From NCBI GenBank assembly GCA_001592805.2, contig CP051140.1, forward strand, positions 4,031,501 through 4,095,500: a stretch of 64,000 nucleotides of DNA, read 5' to 3'. Numbering within the stretch: position 1 is the first letter of the stretch; every line of letters begins with the position of its first letter. Of this stretch, positions 33,164-42,479 are shown one piece after another. The notes under the pieces are model-generated. The model was not told the origin of the DNA. It was given only the letters and a program-made list of their open reading frames with translations, and ran no database searches. Source of the stretch: Peltaster fructicola (Eukaryota; Ascomycota; Dothideomycetes). Position numbers and translations under genes: made by a program.

Positions 33164-36100
33164 TTAGCACTGGGTCTTGATGGCCTCGTTCCAGACGGAG
33201 CACTGGTCAGTTGGGGCAGATGCAGATGCAGACCATCCAGCACATCCCTGCTCGAAGAGTGACTTCCAGACTGGGCAGAGCTCAGATGGGTCGGCAGCAT
33301 CACGTTGCTGCTTTGGCTGCTGCTGCTGCTTGTTGCCGCTGAACAGGCTGCTCAGGAGAGAGATACCAGTGGAGATGATGCTTCCCCATCCAGCCTCACG
33401 AGTGGCCAAGTCGGAGTCGGCCATGCCATCGATCATGCTTGAGAGGTTGTCGAGGACATCAGATGGGACCTCAAGACCACGAGCGCTGAGCTCGCCGTTG
33501 CTCTCGTAGGCGCCAGCCATGCTCTGGAGTGCGGCGATAACGTCAGAGTCCGAGACGTCACGCTTGTGGAACAGGCTGGTCAGGATGGAGATACCAGTGG
33601 AGATGATGCTGCCCCATCCGGCGTCACGAGTGCTGAGCTCACCAGATGCAACGGCATCGTTGATGGCGGCCTGGAAGGCTTGCATCTCTGGAGACTCTGC
33701 AACATCGCGGGACTGCTTCTTGTTGCCAGAGAAGAGGCTGGTCAGAAGAGAGATACCAGTGGAGATGATGCTTCCCCAGCCTGGGTCACGAGCGTTGAGC
33801 TGACCAGATGCCATCATGTCGTCAACAGCAGCCTTGAAGGCTTGCATCTCTGGCATGTCTGCGACATCACGAGATTGCTTCTTGTTGCCAGAGAAGAGGC
33901 TGGTGAGGAGAGAGATGCCGGTAGAGATGATAGATCCCCAGCCTGGCTCGCGGGTGTTGAGATGGCCGGAGGCAACCATGTCGTTAACAGCTGCCTGGAA
34001 TGCCTTCATCTCTGGCATGTCCTGGATGTCACGAGACTGCTTCTTGTTGCCGGAGAACAAGCTGCTGATGAGGGAGATGCCGGTAGAGATGATGCTTCCC
34101 CATCCAGCTTCGGCCTCACGAGCGGCGAGCGAAGACTCAGACAGTGCGGACTCGACAGCGGACTGGAGCTCGGCCATGTCTGAATCTGAGATATCACGCT
34201 TTCCGAAGATCTTGGTGAAGATACCCTTGATGGTGTCGAGGAAACCAGCGTCGCGGGTGCTGATTTGACCGTTCTCGTTGGCGAACTGCTCGACAGCGGC
34301 CTTGAATGCCTGCATCTCTGGGGAGTTCTCATCGACGTCACGCTTGCCGAAGATCTTGCTGAAGATGCCCTTGATGGTGTCGAGGAAGCCGGCGTCACGT
34401 GTGCTCAAGGATGGGTTCTCCGCTGCCAGCTGCTTGAGGGCAGCTTCGAGCTCCTTCATCTCTGGGGAGTTCTCGTCAACGTCACGCTTGCCGAAGATCT
34501 TGCTGAAGATGCCCTTGAGAGTGTCAAGGAAGCCAGCGTCACGAGCAGACAGGTGTGGGTTCTCAGCTGCAAAGTCGTTGACTGCCTTCTCGAATGCGGC
34601 GTATTCTGGAGAGCTCTGAATGTCACGCTTGCCGAAGATCTTGCTGAAGATGCCCTTGATGGTGTCCAAGAAACCGGCATCACGTGCGTTGAGGTTGCCG
34701 TTCTCGTCAGCGAGAGACTCAAGAGCGGCCTGGAACTCGGCAAGGTCATCTGCAGCCTCAGCATCACGCTTTCCGAAGATCTTGCTGAAGATACCCTTGA
34801 GGGTGTCGAGGAAGCCTGCATCGCGAGTTTGGATGCCGTTCTGGGCAGCGAAGTCCTTGAGGGCCTTCTCAAGCTCGGCGACTTCTGGTGAGTTCTCGTC
34901 GATAGCACGCTTTCCGAAGATCTTGCCGAAGATACCCTTGAGAGTGTCCAAGAAGTTTGCGTCACGAGTGCTGATACCATTCTGAGCAGCGTAGTCGTTG
35001 AGAGCCTTCTCGAGCTCGGCGACTTCTGGTGAGTTCTCGTCGATATCACGCTTTCCGAAGATCTTGCCGAAGATACCCTTGAGAGTGTCCAAGAAGTTTG
35101 CGTCACGAGTGCTGATACCGTGCTGGGTAGCGAAGTCGTTGAGAGCCTTCTCAAGCTCTTGCATCTCTGGAGAGCCCTCAGCGATCTCACGTGCGACGAC
35201 ACCAGTGGCAGCGTCCAAGTCTGCGGCAGCTTGCTCGAGCTGAGCAACCATGGATGCTGGGAGATCAGTATCACGTTGCGAGACAGCGCCAACAATGTTG
35301 CCAATAATGGTTCCGACGTTTCCAATACCGTGAAGGATACCGGAGACGTTGACCTTGGCCTCGCGAGCTGCAACCTTGGTCTGTTGTGCCAGCTGGTTGA
35401 GGGCATCCTCGAGCTGCTGCATCTGTTCTGGAGTGACCTCCTGAGCACGAGCCTTCAGCTTGCTTCCCTTGATACCCTGGACTATGCCGACAAGGTTGTT
35501 GGCGATGGTGCTGACGCTGCTGGCTCCATCGAGGATCTTGCCGTAGTCGACCTTGCCTTTAGCGGCGTCACGGACCATCTTTGATGATGGGTGAATGATG
35601 CCCTGGACTGTTGAGACGAGGTTGTTGACAATAGTGCTGACACTGCTGGCACCATCGAGGACTTTGCCCCATGGAACGCTCTTGAGAGCTGAAGCAACGG
35701 TTGGGTCACGTGCTTCGACAACGGTGCCAATTCGGTAGTTTGGTCGTGTGTTCACTGGGACGCCGTAGTGAAGAGGAATCTTGGCCTCACGTGCCTGCAC
35801 AATACCAGCAAGGTTCTTTGCGATCTCGGTGGCATCTGCGATCTTGCCAAGGTTGCCAGAGATCTTGCCGTTCTTAGCATCACGGGCCTGCTGGTGGTTG
35901 TAGTAGGATGGGAAGCCCATGTTTGGACGACCGGCTGGAACGCCTTGTGGAGCGCCCTGGTAGTTGCCCCATGCTGCCTCAGCATCACGGGCTTGCTGGT
36001 GTTCGTAGTAAGATGGACGTCCCATGTTTGGTCGACCGACTGGGAATCCCTGAGGAGCACCCTGGTAGTTGCCCCAGCCTGCCTCGGCATCCCGAGCAGC

Positions 36101-36433
36101 GACCTGGTCGGTAGTCTGCTGTGTCTGAGCTGCCTGCTGTTGCTGTGGTGCTGCCTGTTGCTGTGGACCTGCTGGCGCACCCGCTGGCATACCTGCTGGC
36201 ATGTTCATCTGAGGACCCATTGGTCGACCTTGTGGGCGGCCCTGGAAGCCTTGTGGTGGGCCCTGGAAGCCTTGTGGTGGACCCTGGAAGCCCTGGCCTT
36301 GCCACTGGTGGTTGTGGTGAGCATCGCGCTTCTCAGCTGCGACATCTGGACCAGTGGATGGTGGGTTCACTGGTGCGGCTGCAACGGCGGCAGCGAGGAG
36401 TGGGACAACAACGAAGGACTTGACCTGAACCAT
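33164..36433 (-). CDS. secreted multi-peptide precursor: Kex2-type repeat protein
   Basis: Single exon, 1089 residues, from the ATG at 36433; the open frame upstream of it has no ATG. A signal peptide (MVQVKSFVVVPLLAAAVAAA) precedes a Lys-Arg at 35-36 and a Gln/Gly/Pro-rich region. Then come two WGNYQGAPQG units, four related segments around 190-400 (for example YGKILDGASSVSTIANNLVG), seven FLDT(L/I)KGIF(S/G/T)KIFGKR segments (444-746) alternating with acidic ~26-30-residue spacers, and five GWGSIISTGIS segments (772-1044). The tail has four cysteines in two CxVWx7C units. Nearly every segment ends in KR, TR, AR, SR or QR and the next begins with Asp or Glu. This is the layout of fungal Kex2-processed repeat proteins, with logic like alpha-factor and Ece1 precursors. 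The released segments look membrane-active (amphipathic, hydrophobic), but activity is not shown. Strongly biased codons suggest high expression. No homologue is recalled. Confidence 0.88.
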   Translation of the reverse strand: MVQVKSFVVVPLLAAAVAAAPVNPPSTGPDVAAEKRDAHHNHQWQGQGFQGPPQGFQGPPQGFQGRPQGRPMGPQMNMPAGMPAGAPAGPQQQAAPQQQQAAQTQQTTDQVAARDAEAGWGNYQGAPQGFPVGRPNMGRPSYYEHQQARDAEAAWGNYQGAPQGVPAGRPNMGFPSYYNHQQARDAKNGKISGNLGKIADATEIAKNLAGIVQAREAKIPLHYGVPVNTRPNYRIGTVVEARDPTVASALKSVPWGKVLDGASSVSTIVNNLVSTVQGIIHPSSKMVRDAAKGKVDYGKILDGASSVSTIANNLVGIVQGIKGSKLKARAQEVTPEQMQQLEDALNQLAQQTKVAAREAKVNVSGILHGIGNVGTIIGNIVGAVSQRDTDLPASMVAQLEQAAADLDAATGVVAREIAEGSPEMQELEKALNDFATQHGISTRDANFLDTLKGIFGKIFGKRDIDENSPEVAELEKALNDYAAQNGISTRDANFLDTLKGIFGKIFGKRAIDENSPEVAELEKALKDFAAQNGIQTRDAGFLDTLKGIFSKIFGKRDAEAADDLAEFQAALESLADENGNLNARDAGFLDTIKGIFSKIFGKRDIQSSPEYAAFEKAVNDFAAENPHLSARDAGFLDTLKGIFSKIFGKRDVDENSPEMKELEAALKQLAAENPSLSTRDAGFLDTIKGIFSKIFGKRDVDENSPEMQAFKAAVEQFANENGQISTRDAGFLDTIKGIFTKIFGKRDISDSDMAELQSAVESALSESSLAAREAEAGWGSIISTGISLISSLFSGNKKQSRDIQDMPEMKAFQAAVNDMVASGHLNTREPGWGSIISTGISLLTSLFSGNKKQSRDVADMPEMQAFKAAVDDMMASGQLNARDPGWGSIISTGISLLTSLFSGNKKQSRDVAESPEMQAFQAAINDAVASGELSTRDAGWGSIISTGISILTSLFHKRDVSDSDVIAALQSMAGAYESNGELSARGLEVPSDVLDNLSSMIDGMADSDLATREAGWGSIISTGISLLSSLFSGNKQQQQPKQQRDAADPSELCPVWKSLFEQGCAGWSASASAPTDQCSVWNEAIKTQC
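33302..34120 (-). repeat. five GWGSIISTG-type coding repeats (about 160-bp period)
   Basis: Codons 772-1044 of the precursor. Each unit encodes GWGSIISTGIS(L/I)(L/I)(S/T)SLF preceded by Arg-X-Ala or Arg-X-Pro; three share SGNKKQSR at the end, one ends HKR, and the last ends in a Gln-rich linker. DNA identity within the repeated cores is very high, so recombination or conversion between units is likely. Confidence 0.9.
34196..35104 (-). repeat. seven FLDTLKGIFSKIFGKR coding repeats (about 140-bp period)
   Basis: Codons 444-746 of the precursor. The units sit near 35049-35104, 34908-34963, 34767-34822, 34626-34681, 34484-34540, 34341-34397 and 34196-34255. The 57-nt cores differ by a few substitutions (Leu/Ile, Ser/Gly/Thr, Gly/Asn), while the acidic spacers between them vary more, the opposite of what neutral drift across the array would give. 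Confidence 0.92.
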
Positions 36434-36550
36434 GTTTGCGGTTTGAAAGTTTAGTCTTGGAAAAAGTTTGAGTGCTGAAGTGGCTTGTTGACGAGGTTGC
36501 TGAAGTCTCAAGAAAGTGTCTTGAGATTTGAGGATGTGTTTGAGTTTGTC

Positions 36551-36770
36551 AGGAAGCCTGCCCTGATTGATGAGTTTCCTTGTTATTTGAGGTTTTGGGG
36601 AAGTGCTGAAGAGCTTTGGGGATTGATTTGATGTGTGAAAAGGAAGCCTGTTCCTTGTGTTGTGCTGTTAAGTGCTGTAGATGGGGAAGGAAACCGGTCC
36701 TATTAAGAATGTGTGTGTGAGAGTGATGAAGCGGTAGATAACAAAGGAAAATCAGGAAGCCTGTCCTGAG
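36551..36770 (-). promoter_or_regulatory. four-copy leader motif upstream of the peptide precursor
   Basis: On the plus strand AGGAAGCCTG(C/T)(C/T)C(C/T)T occurs near 36551, 36641 and 36753, with a diverged copy (GGAAGGAAACCGGTCCT) near 36685. On the coding strand this reads about RGRACAGGCTTCCT. The copies lie between a TATA-like element (36837-36844) and the ATG (36433), so they are probably in the 5' leader. Confidence 0.55.
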
Positions 36771-36836
36771 GGGATGTTTGGTTGATGAGATTGTTGGATG
36801 GTTGTCTGATGAGATACTGAGAGGGTGCCGCAAACT

Positions 36837-36844
36837 CCTTATAT
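36837..36844 (-). promoter_or_regulatory. TATA-like box of the peptide precursor gene
   Basis: ATATAAGG on the minus strand about 400 bp before the ATG. If used, the transcript has a ~370-nt 5' leader containing the repeated GGCTTCCT motif. Confidence 0.35.
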
Positions 36845-39060
36845 GTCTGTGAAGCCAGAGCCATCACGCACAAGTGTCCACCCATACTGCTATTCTGACA
36901 ACTGCAGATCGCGTGCCAAGCGTGGTTGGTAAGAGGATTAGTGCGTATACGGCCTTGTAGGCTGTTGGGTTGGCGGGCACTGTAGCGTGCACACGAAACA
37001 CATTCGCTATCGTTGGAGAGGCCAGGCAAGGACAGTGTAGAGAGGACAGAGTTGCAAAGTGGGTGTTGGTGGACGTTGTGAGCTTCATGCGGGTCTGAAA
37101 ATAGATAAGCATAGGCCGAGATGGAGCGCGGGCTTGTCTCACTACCAGCCGATCTAGGGTAACACCGCCACACGCTCTTCGAAAGTGTCTAGCGTTGGAT
37201 CTGTGTCTCCGAGTCGCAACGGTTGGGTCATCTCACACGTGAGCCGTGTACTGGAGGGTACAGCTGTGATTGGTGCTGTGTACGGGCCTGCAGCCGTAAG
37301 ATACGAAGCAATCTCAGTGCAGGCTGAGTCTAGGGCGACATGAATAGCTGTGATCGCCATCAATGATGACTAAAAGATCGTGAGACTGCGTTGAACCGTT
37401 CCGGACAGGTCGAGGTCAATCCACCGAGTCAAGGCATTGCTGATGACGGTCTAGATCGGTTTGAGAAAGCATGATAGCAGACAATAAGAGATACGATACA
37501 GTGCGCGTGCAGAGGTAGAGATGCGAAGACGTAAGGCATTGACAATGTGCTTGTACCATCATATCGCGTGTACAACTGCGAACAGGACCATCGTAGTAGC
37601 CGCGGGATTTGTGAGCGGTCGGCAGGATAGTGCTGCTGCGGTCACTGACTGAAGTCAGTGTGCCATCGGCGTGCCTTTTGATCCGCCGGCAGCTCATCAC
37701 GCGAACTCTTGTTCATTGTGATCCGCAAGGTAGCCTGGTCTTGAACACAGCAACTTTTGTGCGAAAGCCGGCCGATATTCCTGCGACAACTCTGTCTCTG
37801 TATATCCTGCTCTTGATGATTGAGGGTAGTCGTGATGGTGTTTGGTGAACGTATCTCGGACTTCTAGACCTACACAGTCTTCGTTGCTGATCGCTTGGGC
37901 GATGAACGAAGTTGAGTAGAGGTGCAGTTTGTACAATCAATGTGGCACAGTCTTGAGATGGTACGATGCCGCACCACTGCGTCAAAGCAAGGAGCGGCGA
38001 TGATAGTATTCACCTAGATCGTATCAGCTAATGCAAGCACTTACGACATGCATGCACAGGTGTTCGCAACAACGCATGTGGTTTGAGCTGATCTCCAAGC
38101 ACGTTGGTAACGCCGTTAGTAACAGCAGAGGATGACAGCCAGCGAGATCTGGCTTTGCTCGTCAAACAGGAGAGAGGAGGCTGTGGGCATCGAAGGATCA
38201 TCAAGCTTGTCCCACTGTCATTTCGGATCCCTGTCCACCGGACCTCAGATGATCAAGTGTGATGTTGGCAAGGGTGCGAGATCTAATTGCAGATTGTCAG
38301 TGTCAGATGGTTGTGCGAGGTCAAACTTGCTACTGCACGGTGTTGTGATCGTCACAGCATAGACGAGCAGTGCATATGTCGAGCAGTTGTTGCAAATTGA
38401 GCTGCTGTGAGGAGCGCAGAGCCTAGACTGCACGTTTGTGCTCCTGCTGGTTTCGATCGAGACCTCTGGCGGATGCTGTCTAGATGATAGAGCATACTGG
38501 CTCAGGCATGCGTGGCTCAGGCGGATCCTCCATCAAATCCATCGATATGAGGTATGATGAGGCTTACAGGCCCGCGAGATAATGGTTTGAGCATCAGATA
38601 GCATCTGGGAGGCACTGCCGAGCAGCACTTGCGAAAGATGGTGCTTGACAACGCGTAGAGGTCGTTGTTGTCATCGTAAGGTGCATGCTGCCACGACGTC
38701 AAGATGCATGTCGACACTTAGCCAATGTCCGTAACAGATGGCTCGCATGCGCTGGTCTGAGATTTGCGGTAGTTATTGATGCAATCGCAGTCTTGTAGAG
38801 GTCTTGACGCATGTATTGAGATGGTGCAAATGTTTACGTCAGCGGAAGGAGGGTGGAGGTAGAAATGCGTACGCCAAGATATCGCAACGCTGTTTGTAGA
38901 TGCCCTCGTGTGGTCGTACATAGAAGCCGCGACCCTCAATGATGCGCGGACGGTGTATATGAGTCGAGAGCTATCATCTGTGCTGGTCTGAGGGCCATGT
39001 GAGGCCTTACTTGACCATTTGTGCATGTTTGCGCTTTCTGTACATTTTTCGTTCTTAACA
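36845..39060. other. long intergenic region upstream of the peptide precursor
   Basis: About 2.2 kb with no supported gene on either strand; frames are short and shadow-like. Large upstream regions of this kind often accompany strongly regulated secreted-protein genes. Confidence 0.45.
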
Positions 39061-39968
39061 TCAATTGGATTTCATGTCGAATGCGAACTCGTCACCAACT
39101 TCATGCATGCCACAACCAAAGTGCTGCCATCCTACCTCACCGTCAAGATACATTGAATTGCTACGACTGCCACGAAGGTCGATAGACGTTGAGTGCAGTG
39201 CTATTACATCTAGGTATGGCGTGTATCGGTCTGTCGATTCTAGCATGACACCGTTCGCTGCAACACCTCCTTGCTGTCGGTACGAGCACCTAAGAGCATA
39301 CAAGACCTTCACAGAGACCAGCGACGGGCTGGCGTCATTCAACATGTTCAGAACACCTGGTGCTTACCCTATAGCATCTCACGATGTTGGCGTATGATAC
39401 CAACGCAACTCCAAGTATTCAAGCCATTGTACACTACAAGGCGACAGCTCAAGGAGGCACCACGATGCTAAGACCAAGTCATTCGAGGCTGTATTCGCAA
39501 GCTTCTCATATTGGCGGCGTGCAGCACGTATTGTCATTAGCACAGTGACTCGCTTGAGACTACAGCGAGCTGCTCTGGATATCTTGACCATGGCACAAGC
39601 GCTCGAGCAGTACACTGTGCTAGGTAGGAGTCCATCGATAGGTGCTACTTCGACTATGGAAAAATGAGCACACAATCCGGGCCACCAGCCGCGCCTCTCG
39701 CAACTTGACCTCCCGTTAAAGAACAGCCCGACACAGCATCATTAGCCACGGTCGCCGCCGTCAGCTGTATCATCGATATCACAATAGCTGAGCGACGGAA
39801 AGGATGATCTACGGCGTTCTTCACAACACGAGCGAAAATCCCCTTGGACTTCGAGTGCGCCATCAACCGAAAACCCAGATAGCTCTGTGGTATTGTGGAC
39901 GAGGATATGACATCCACATGGCAGGCCTCAATCGCAGCAGCGGAATTCTTTGACTCCCTGCTGTACAA
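39061..39968 (-). CDS. cryptic spliced gene candidate, unknown function
   Basis: Three open segments on the minus strand can be joined in phase: 39710 upward, 39383-39653 and 39061-39328, via introns 39654-39709 (GTCAAG...TTTCCATAG) and 39329-39382 (GTGAGA...GCCAG). The last exon has convincingly coding-like composition (YLDGEVGWQHFGCGMHEVGD) and ends in a stop. I cannot fix the start (the first open segment runs to about 39968 without a clear ATG) and I recognise no family. It may be a real gene, a decayed gene, or chance. Confidence 0.25.
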
Positions 39969-40167
39969 CCATGCGTAGAGACATCACTTCAGCGGGTACT
40001 TGAACTCGCAAGGACGACAAGCAACACTCTGCAGTAGAAACATCAGGTCAATAGCTAGGTAAGTGCTGTTCATGGATGACCACTCACGAGCCTGCCATCA
40101 CTACAACGGCAGCAGCATCGACTTACTCGCAGTCGTGATCAGAGCCCAATAAAGTGGACAGTATGTT

Positions 40168-40766
40168 ATGCATGTGCTGCTGGAAGTTCAGCACCTCACT
40201 GCACGGTCATCGGCTTCCTCGTTCGTACAGGAGAACGACAACACCAGAACCGCTATTACACTGGTCAATCGTCCACGGAGCTTATTCACTGATGTCCCTG
40301 CTGGCAGGTCGATGGCTATCGTCAGGAGTACCACGGCAGGTGCTGGATACAAGACGAGTACTCAACCGTGAGTCCTAATCTCCTCTGTCACCTCTCCTGT
40401 CCTTTCAGAGGTCGGTCATTCCAGCTCTTTACTGAAGCACGAACGATCAGCAAAATCCCACGGGAAGACTGTTCACGCTCGGCATGCGCACTCATTGCGC
40501 TCTTCTTGCTTGGCAAGCATGTGTCGTATCGCCGCTGTATGGTTGGATGAGTAGTCTTATCGAATGATTCTTCAGCTCGTATCCTGATATCTGCAATTGA
40601 CAGCTCTTTAGATGCAGTCTCCAGGCCTGGAGCAGACTCAATCATCTCGATGGAACAATCGTTGCGAATCTTGACTTCCTTGCTCTTTGCTCGAGAAAGT
40701 GATGCTTCGGCTGACAGGACACCTTCTGTGTCAGTCTGGCTACCTTGCTTCCTGTATCGAAGATGA
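40168..40766 (+). CDS. cryptic two-intron gene candidate, unknown function
   Basis: Exons 40168-40367, 40409-40536 and 40576-40766 form a 172-residue product with all phases matching. The first intron (41 nt) is textbook: GTGAGT donor, CTAAT branch, pyrimidine tract and TTTCAG. The second (39 nt) is GTATGG...TTCAG. The product contains RSLFTDVPAGRSMAIVRST and ILISAIDSSLDAVSRPGAD, with composition unlike shadow frames. No signal peptide or known motif is seen. An overlapping plus frame at about 40711-40980 (DDFDLAITAAKCCRARL) could belong to a longer or decayed version. Confidence 0.3.
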
Positions 40767-40980
40767 CTTCGATCTGGCTATCACAGCCGCAAAGTGTTGT
40801 AGAGCGCGTCTCTCTTCGTGTGCACAAGGAGTAGCTGCTCAGCAAGAGATGTTATGGGTTGAAGGATCATCTCGGTCGTTTGTTGTGGATGGGCTGTGCT
40901 TGTTGGCTCATGCCCAAACAAGCGTGTCATTTTCGTGTCGGAAGACACTCAGTTTCCAACAACATTCATGCTTATCATAA

Positions 40981-42000
40981 CATTCGACACAACACTACAG
41001 AGAGTTCTCTGAAAGTAATTCTGATCGAGCAACTGCCTGAGCAGCAAGATATAGGCTAAGTTGAGCTGGCATGACGATGTAGCATGATGGCTATACGATC
41101 GGAGCACATCCAGGACATCCACCATTTCTAAGCCGTTCACGATGCACATGGCAACGAGCCAGCGCAACGACACAGATCATAGCCTACCACGACCTCGTTA
41201 GCAGCACCTGTGCTTGTCAAAACGCGAATCTCCTTCACTCGACAACGAAGCAGCTTCAATCGACCGCTACAGCGCATCAAGAGCAAATGTGTCAAAGACT
41301 AGCAGACATGCTGGATGTCCGTCGAATAGACTATCGCACGCCGCCATTGTCTGCAGGCTTGTACTGCGACGTCCAGCGTGAACAACGGCAAGAGCTTGTA
41401 TAAGGTCCATGAGGGCACGATGATACATGCTATGCAGTCAGCGATGATGCTCACTCTGTCTGCACGTCAAGCTCAATGCCATACCGCAGGATGTCTCACC
41501 AGGGCGAGCCATATGCTGTAAGAGAGCGGAAGAGCACTAGACGAATCTCATCGCCCAGCGCACTGCCAGTAAATGAGCACTGGCTGTTGTTGCCAGTACA
41601 GAAAGCCGGCGCTTAGCACACGCTATGCAAGATCCGGGAATCACAGCGATATGCTATATGAGCCCATGGAGCACCACAGCATAAGCGAGTTTCGCACGCA
41701 AGTGACAGCAGTGGTCATTGAGCTTTGATGACAAGGCAAGCTCTATGAACTGGTAACGGTGTCATAGCATAGCTCCAACGACGACCCTACGCAATACATC
41801 ATTACGGCACGATGTCCGCTGACTCGACTATAGGCTGTAGCAGAAAACGAATCACCTCGTATGCTAACATCGGACTACACAGTCTAGTCTCTTACGATCA
41901 AACCTCTTGGGACCAAGAGCGTGCGTACTGCTTGGAATATTTTGCTTGCCGCTCAACCACTTACAAGGACTGCGGAAATCGTCTGTCTATAGACCAAACC
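40981..42000. other. intergenic region with very few open frames
   Basis: From about 41174 to 41811 neither strand has an open frame over 60 codons. I see no RNA gene, repeat or element here. Confidence 0.45.
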
Positions 42001-42479
42001 TCATCCCAACCAATACGCATCTTGGTCAGGTTTATCAGTTTTCTCATGCGTGTCGAATGTGTACAATCTCAAGAATCGACCATCGAGATCCTGCAACCCA
42101 CATCAGTCGATCCCTGAGACACTCCCACCACACATACCTCGAAGACAAGGACCCAACCAACGACGCCCTGCAGTACCGGGCTATGCTTCACACCTTGTTC
42201 GTCGAGCCACTTCTCCCATTGCTGAAGGTCTGCCTTGCCTTGCACCGCAAAAGTTACTGGATCAAACTTCTTCTCCTTCTGTGCCTGCTCTGGACTCAAC
42301 CGTAGCTCGACGATAGCGAACGAGAGATCCAACTCCACAGCATAGCGCTTCCCATTGGAGAAGTGGTCGAGATGTTCGAGATGCTTAGCGCCAAAGACTT
42401 TGACATACCAAGCAAATGCCGAATCAATATCGGCAACTGGGAACTTGAGATGGTGGATACCCACCAAAGGAGGAGCCAT
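42001..42479 (-). CDS. VOC/glyoxalase-fold metalloenzyme
   Basis: Exons 42138-42479 and 42001-42090 (47-nt intron, GTATGT...TTGCAG); 143 residues from ATG 42479 (MAPPLVGIHHLKFPVADIDS). One VOC beta-alpha-beta module pair: GIHHLKFPV with the first metal-ligand His, FAWYVKVFGAKHL, YAVELDLSFAIVEL, and the C-terminal FEDLDGRFLRLYTF, where the usual metal-binding Glu and the DPxG-like turn sit. The second exon completes that motif, which confirms the splice. The family covers glyoxalase I, extradiol dioxygenases and antibiotic-resistance proteins; the substrate cannot be told. It shares a 155-bp divergent promoter with the SDR gene at 42635. Confidence 0.88.

Noticed and set aside
33302-35104. CRISPR-like array or satellite DNA
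   Set aside because: The periodic DNA is fully explained by in-frame protein repeats within one open reading frame.
33164-36433. Reading the repeat precursor as an alpha-factor mating pheromone gene
   Set aside because: The processing style matches, but ascomycete alpha-type pheromones are short Trp/Cys/Pro-rich peptides; these are 15-25-residue helical segments of several families with a Cys-rich tail.
33177-36454. Many long plus-strand open frames opposite the peptide precursor
   Set aside because: They mirror the repeat structure and biased codons of the minus-strand gene; they lack signal peptides and start mostly at non-ATG codons. They are antisense shadows.
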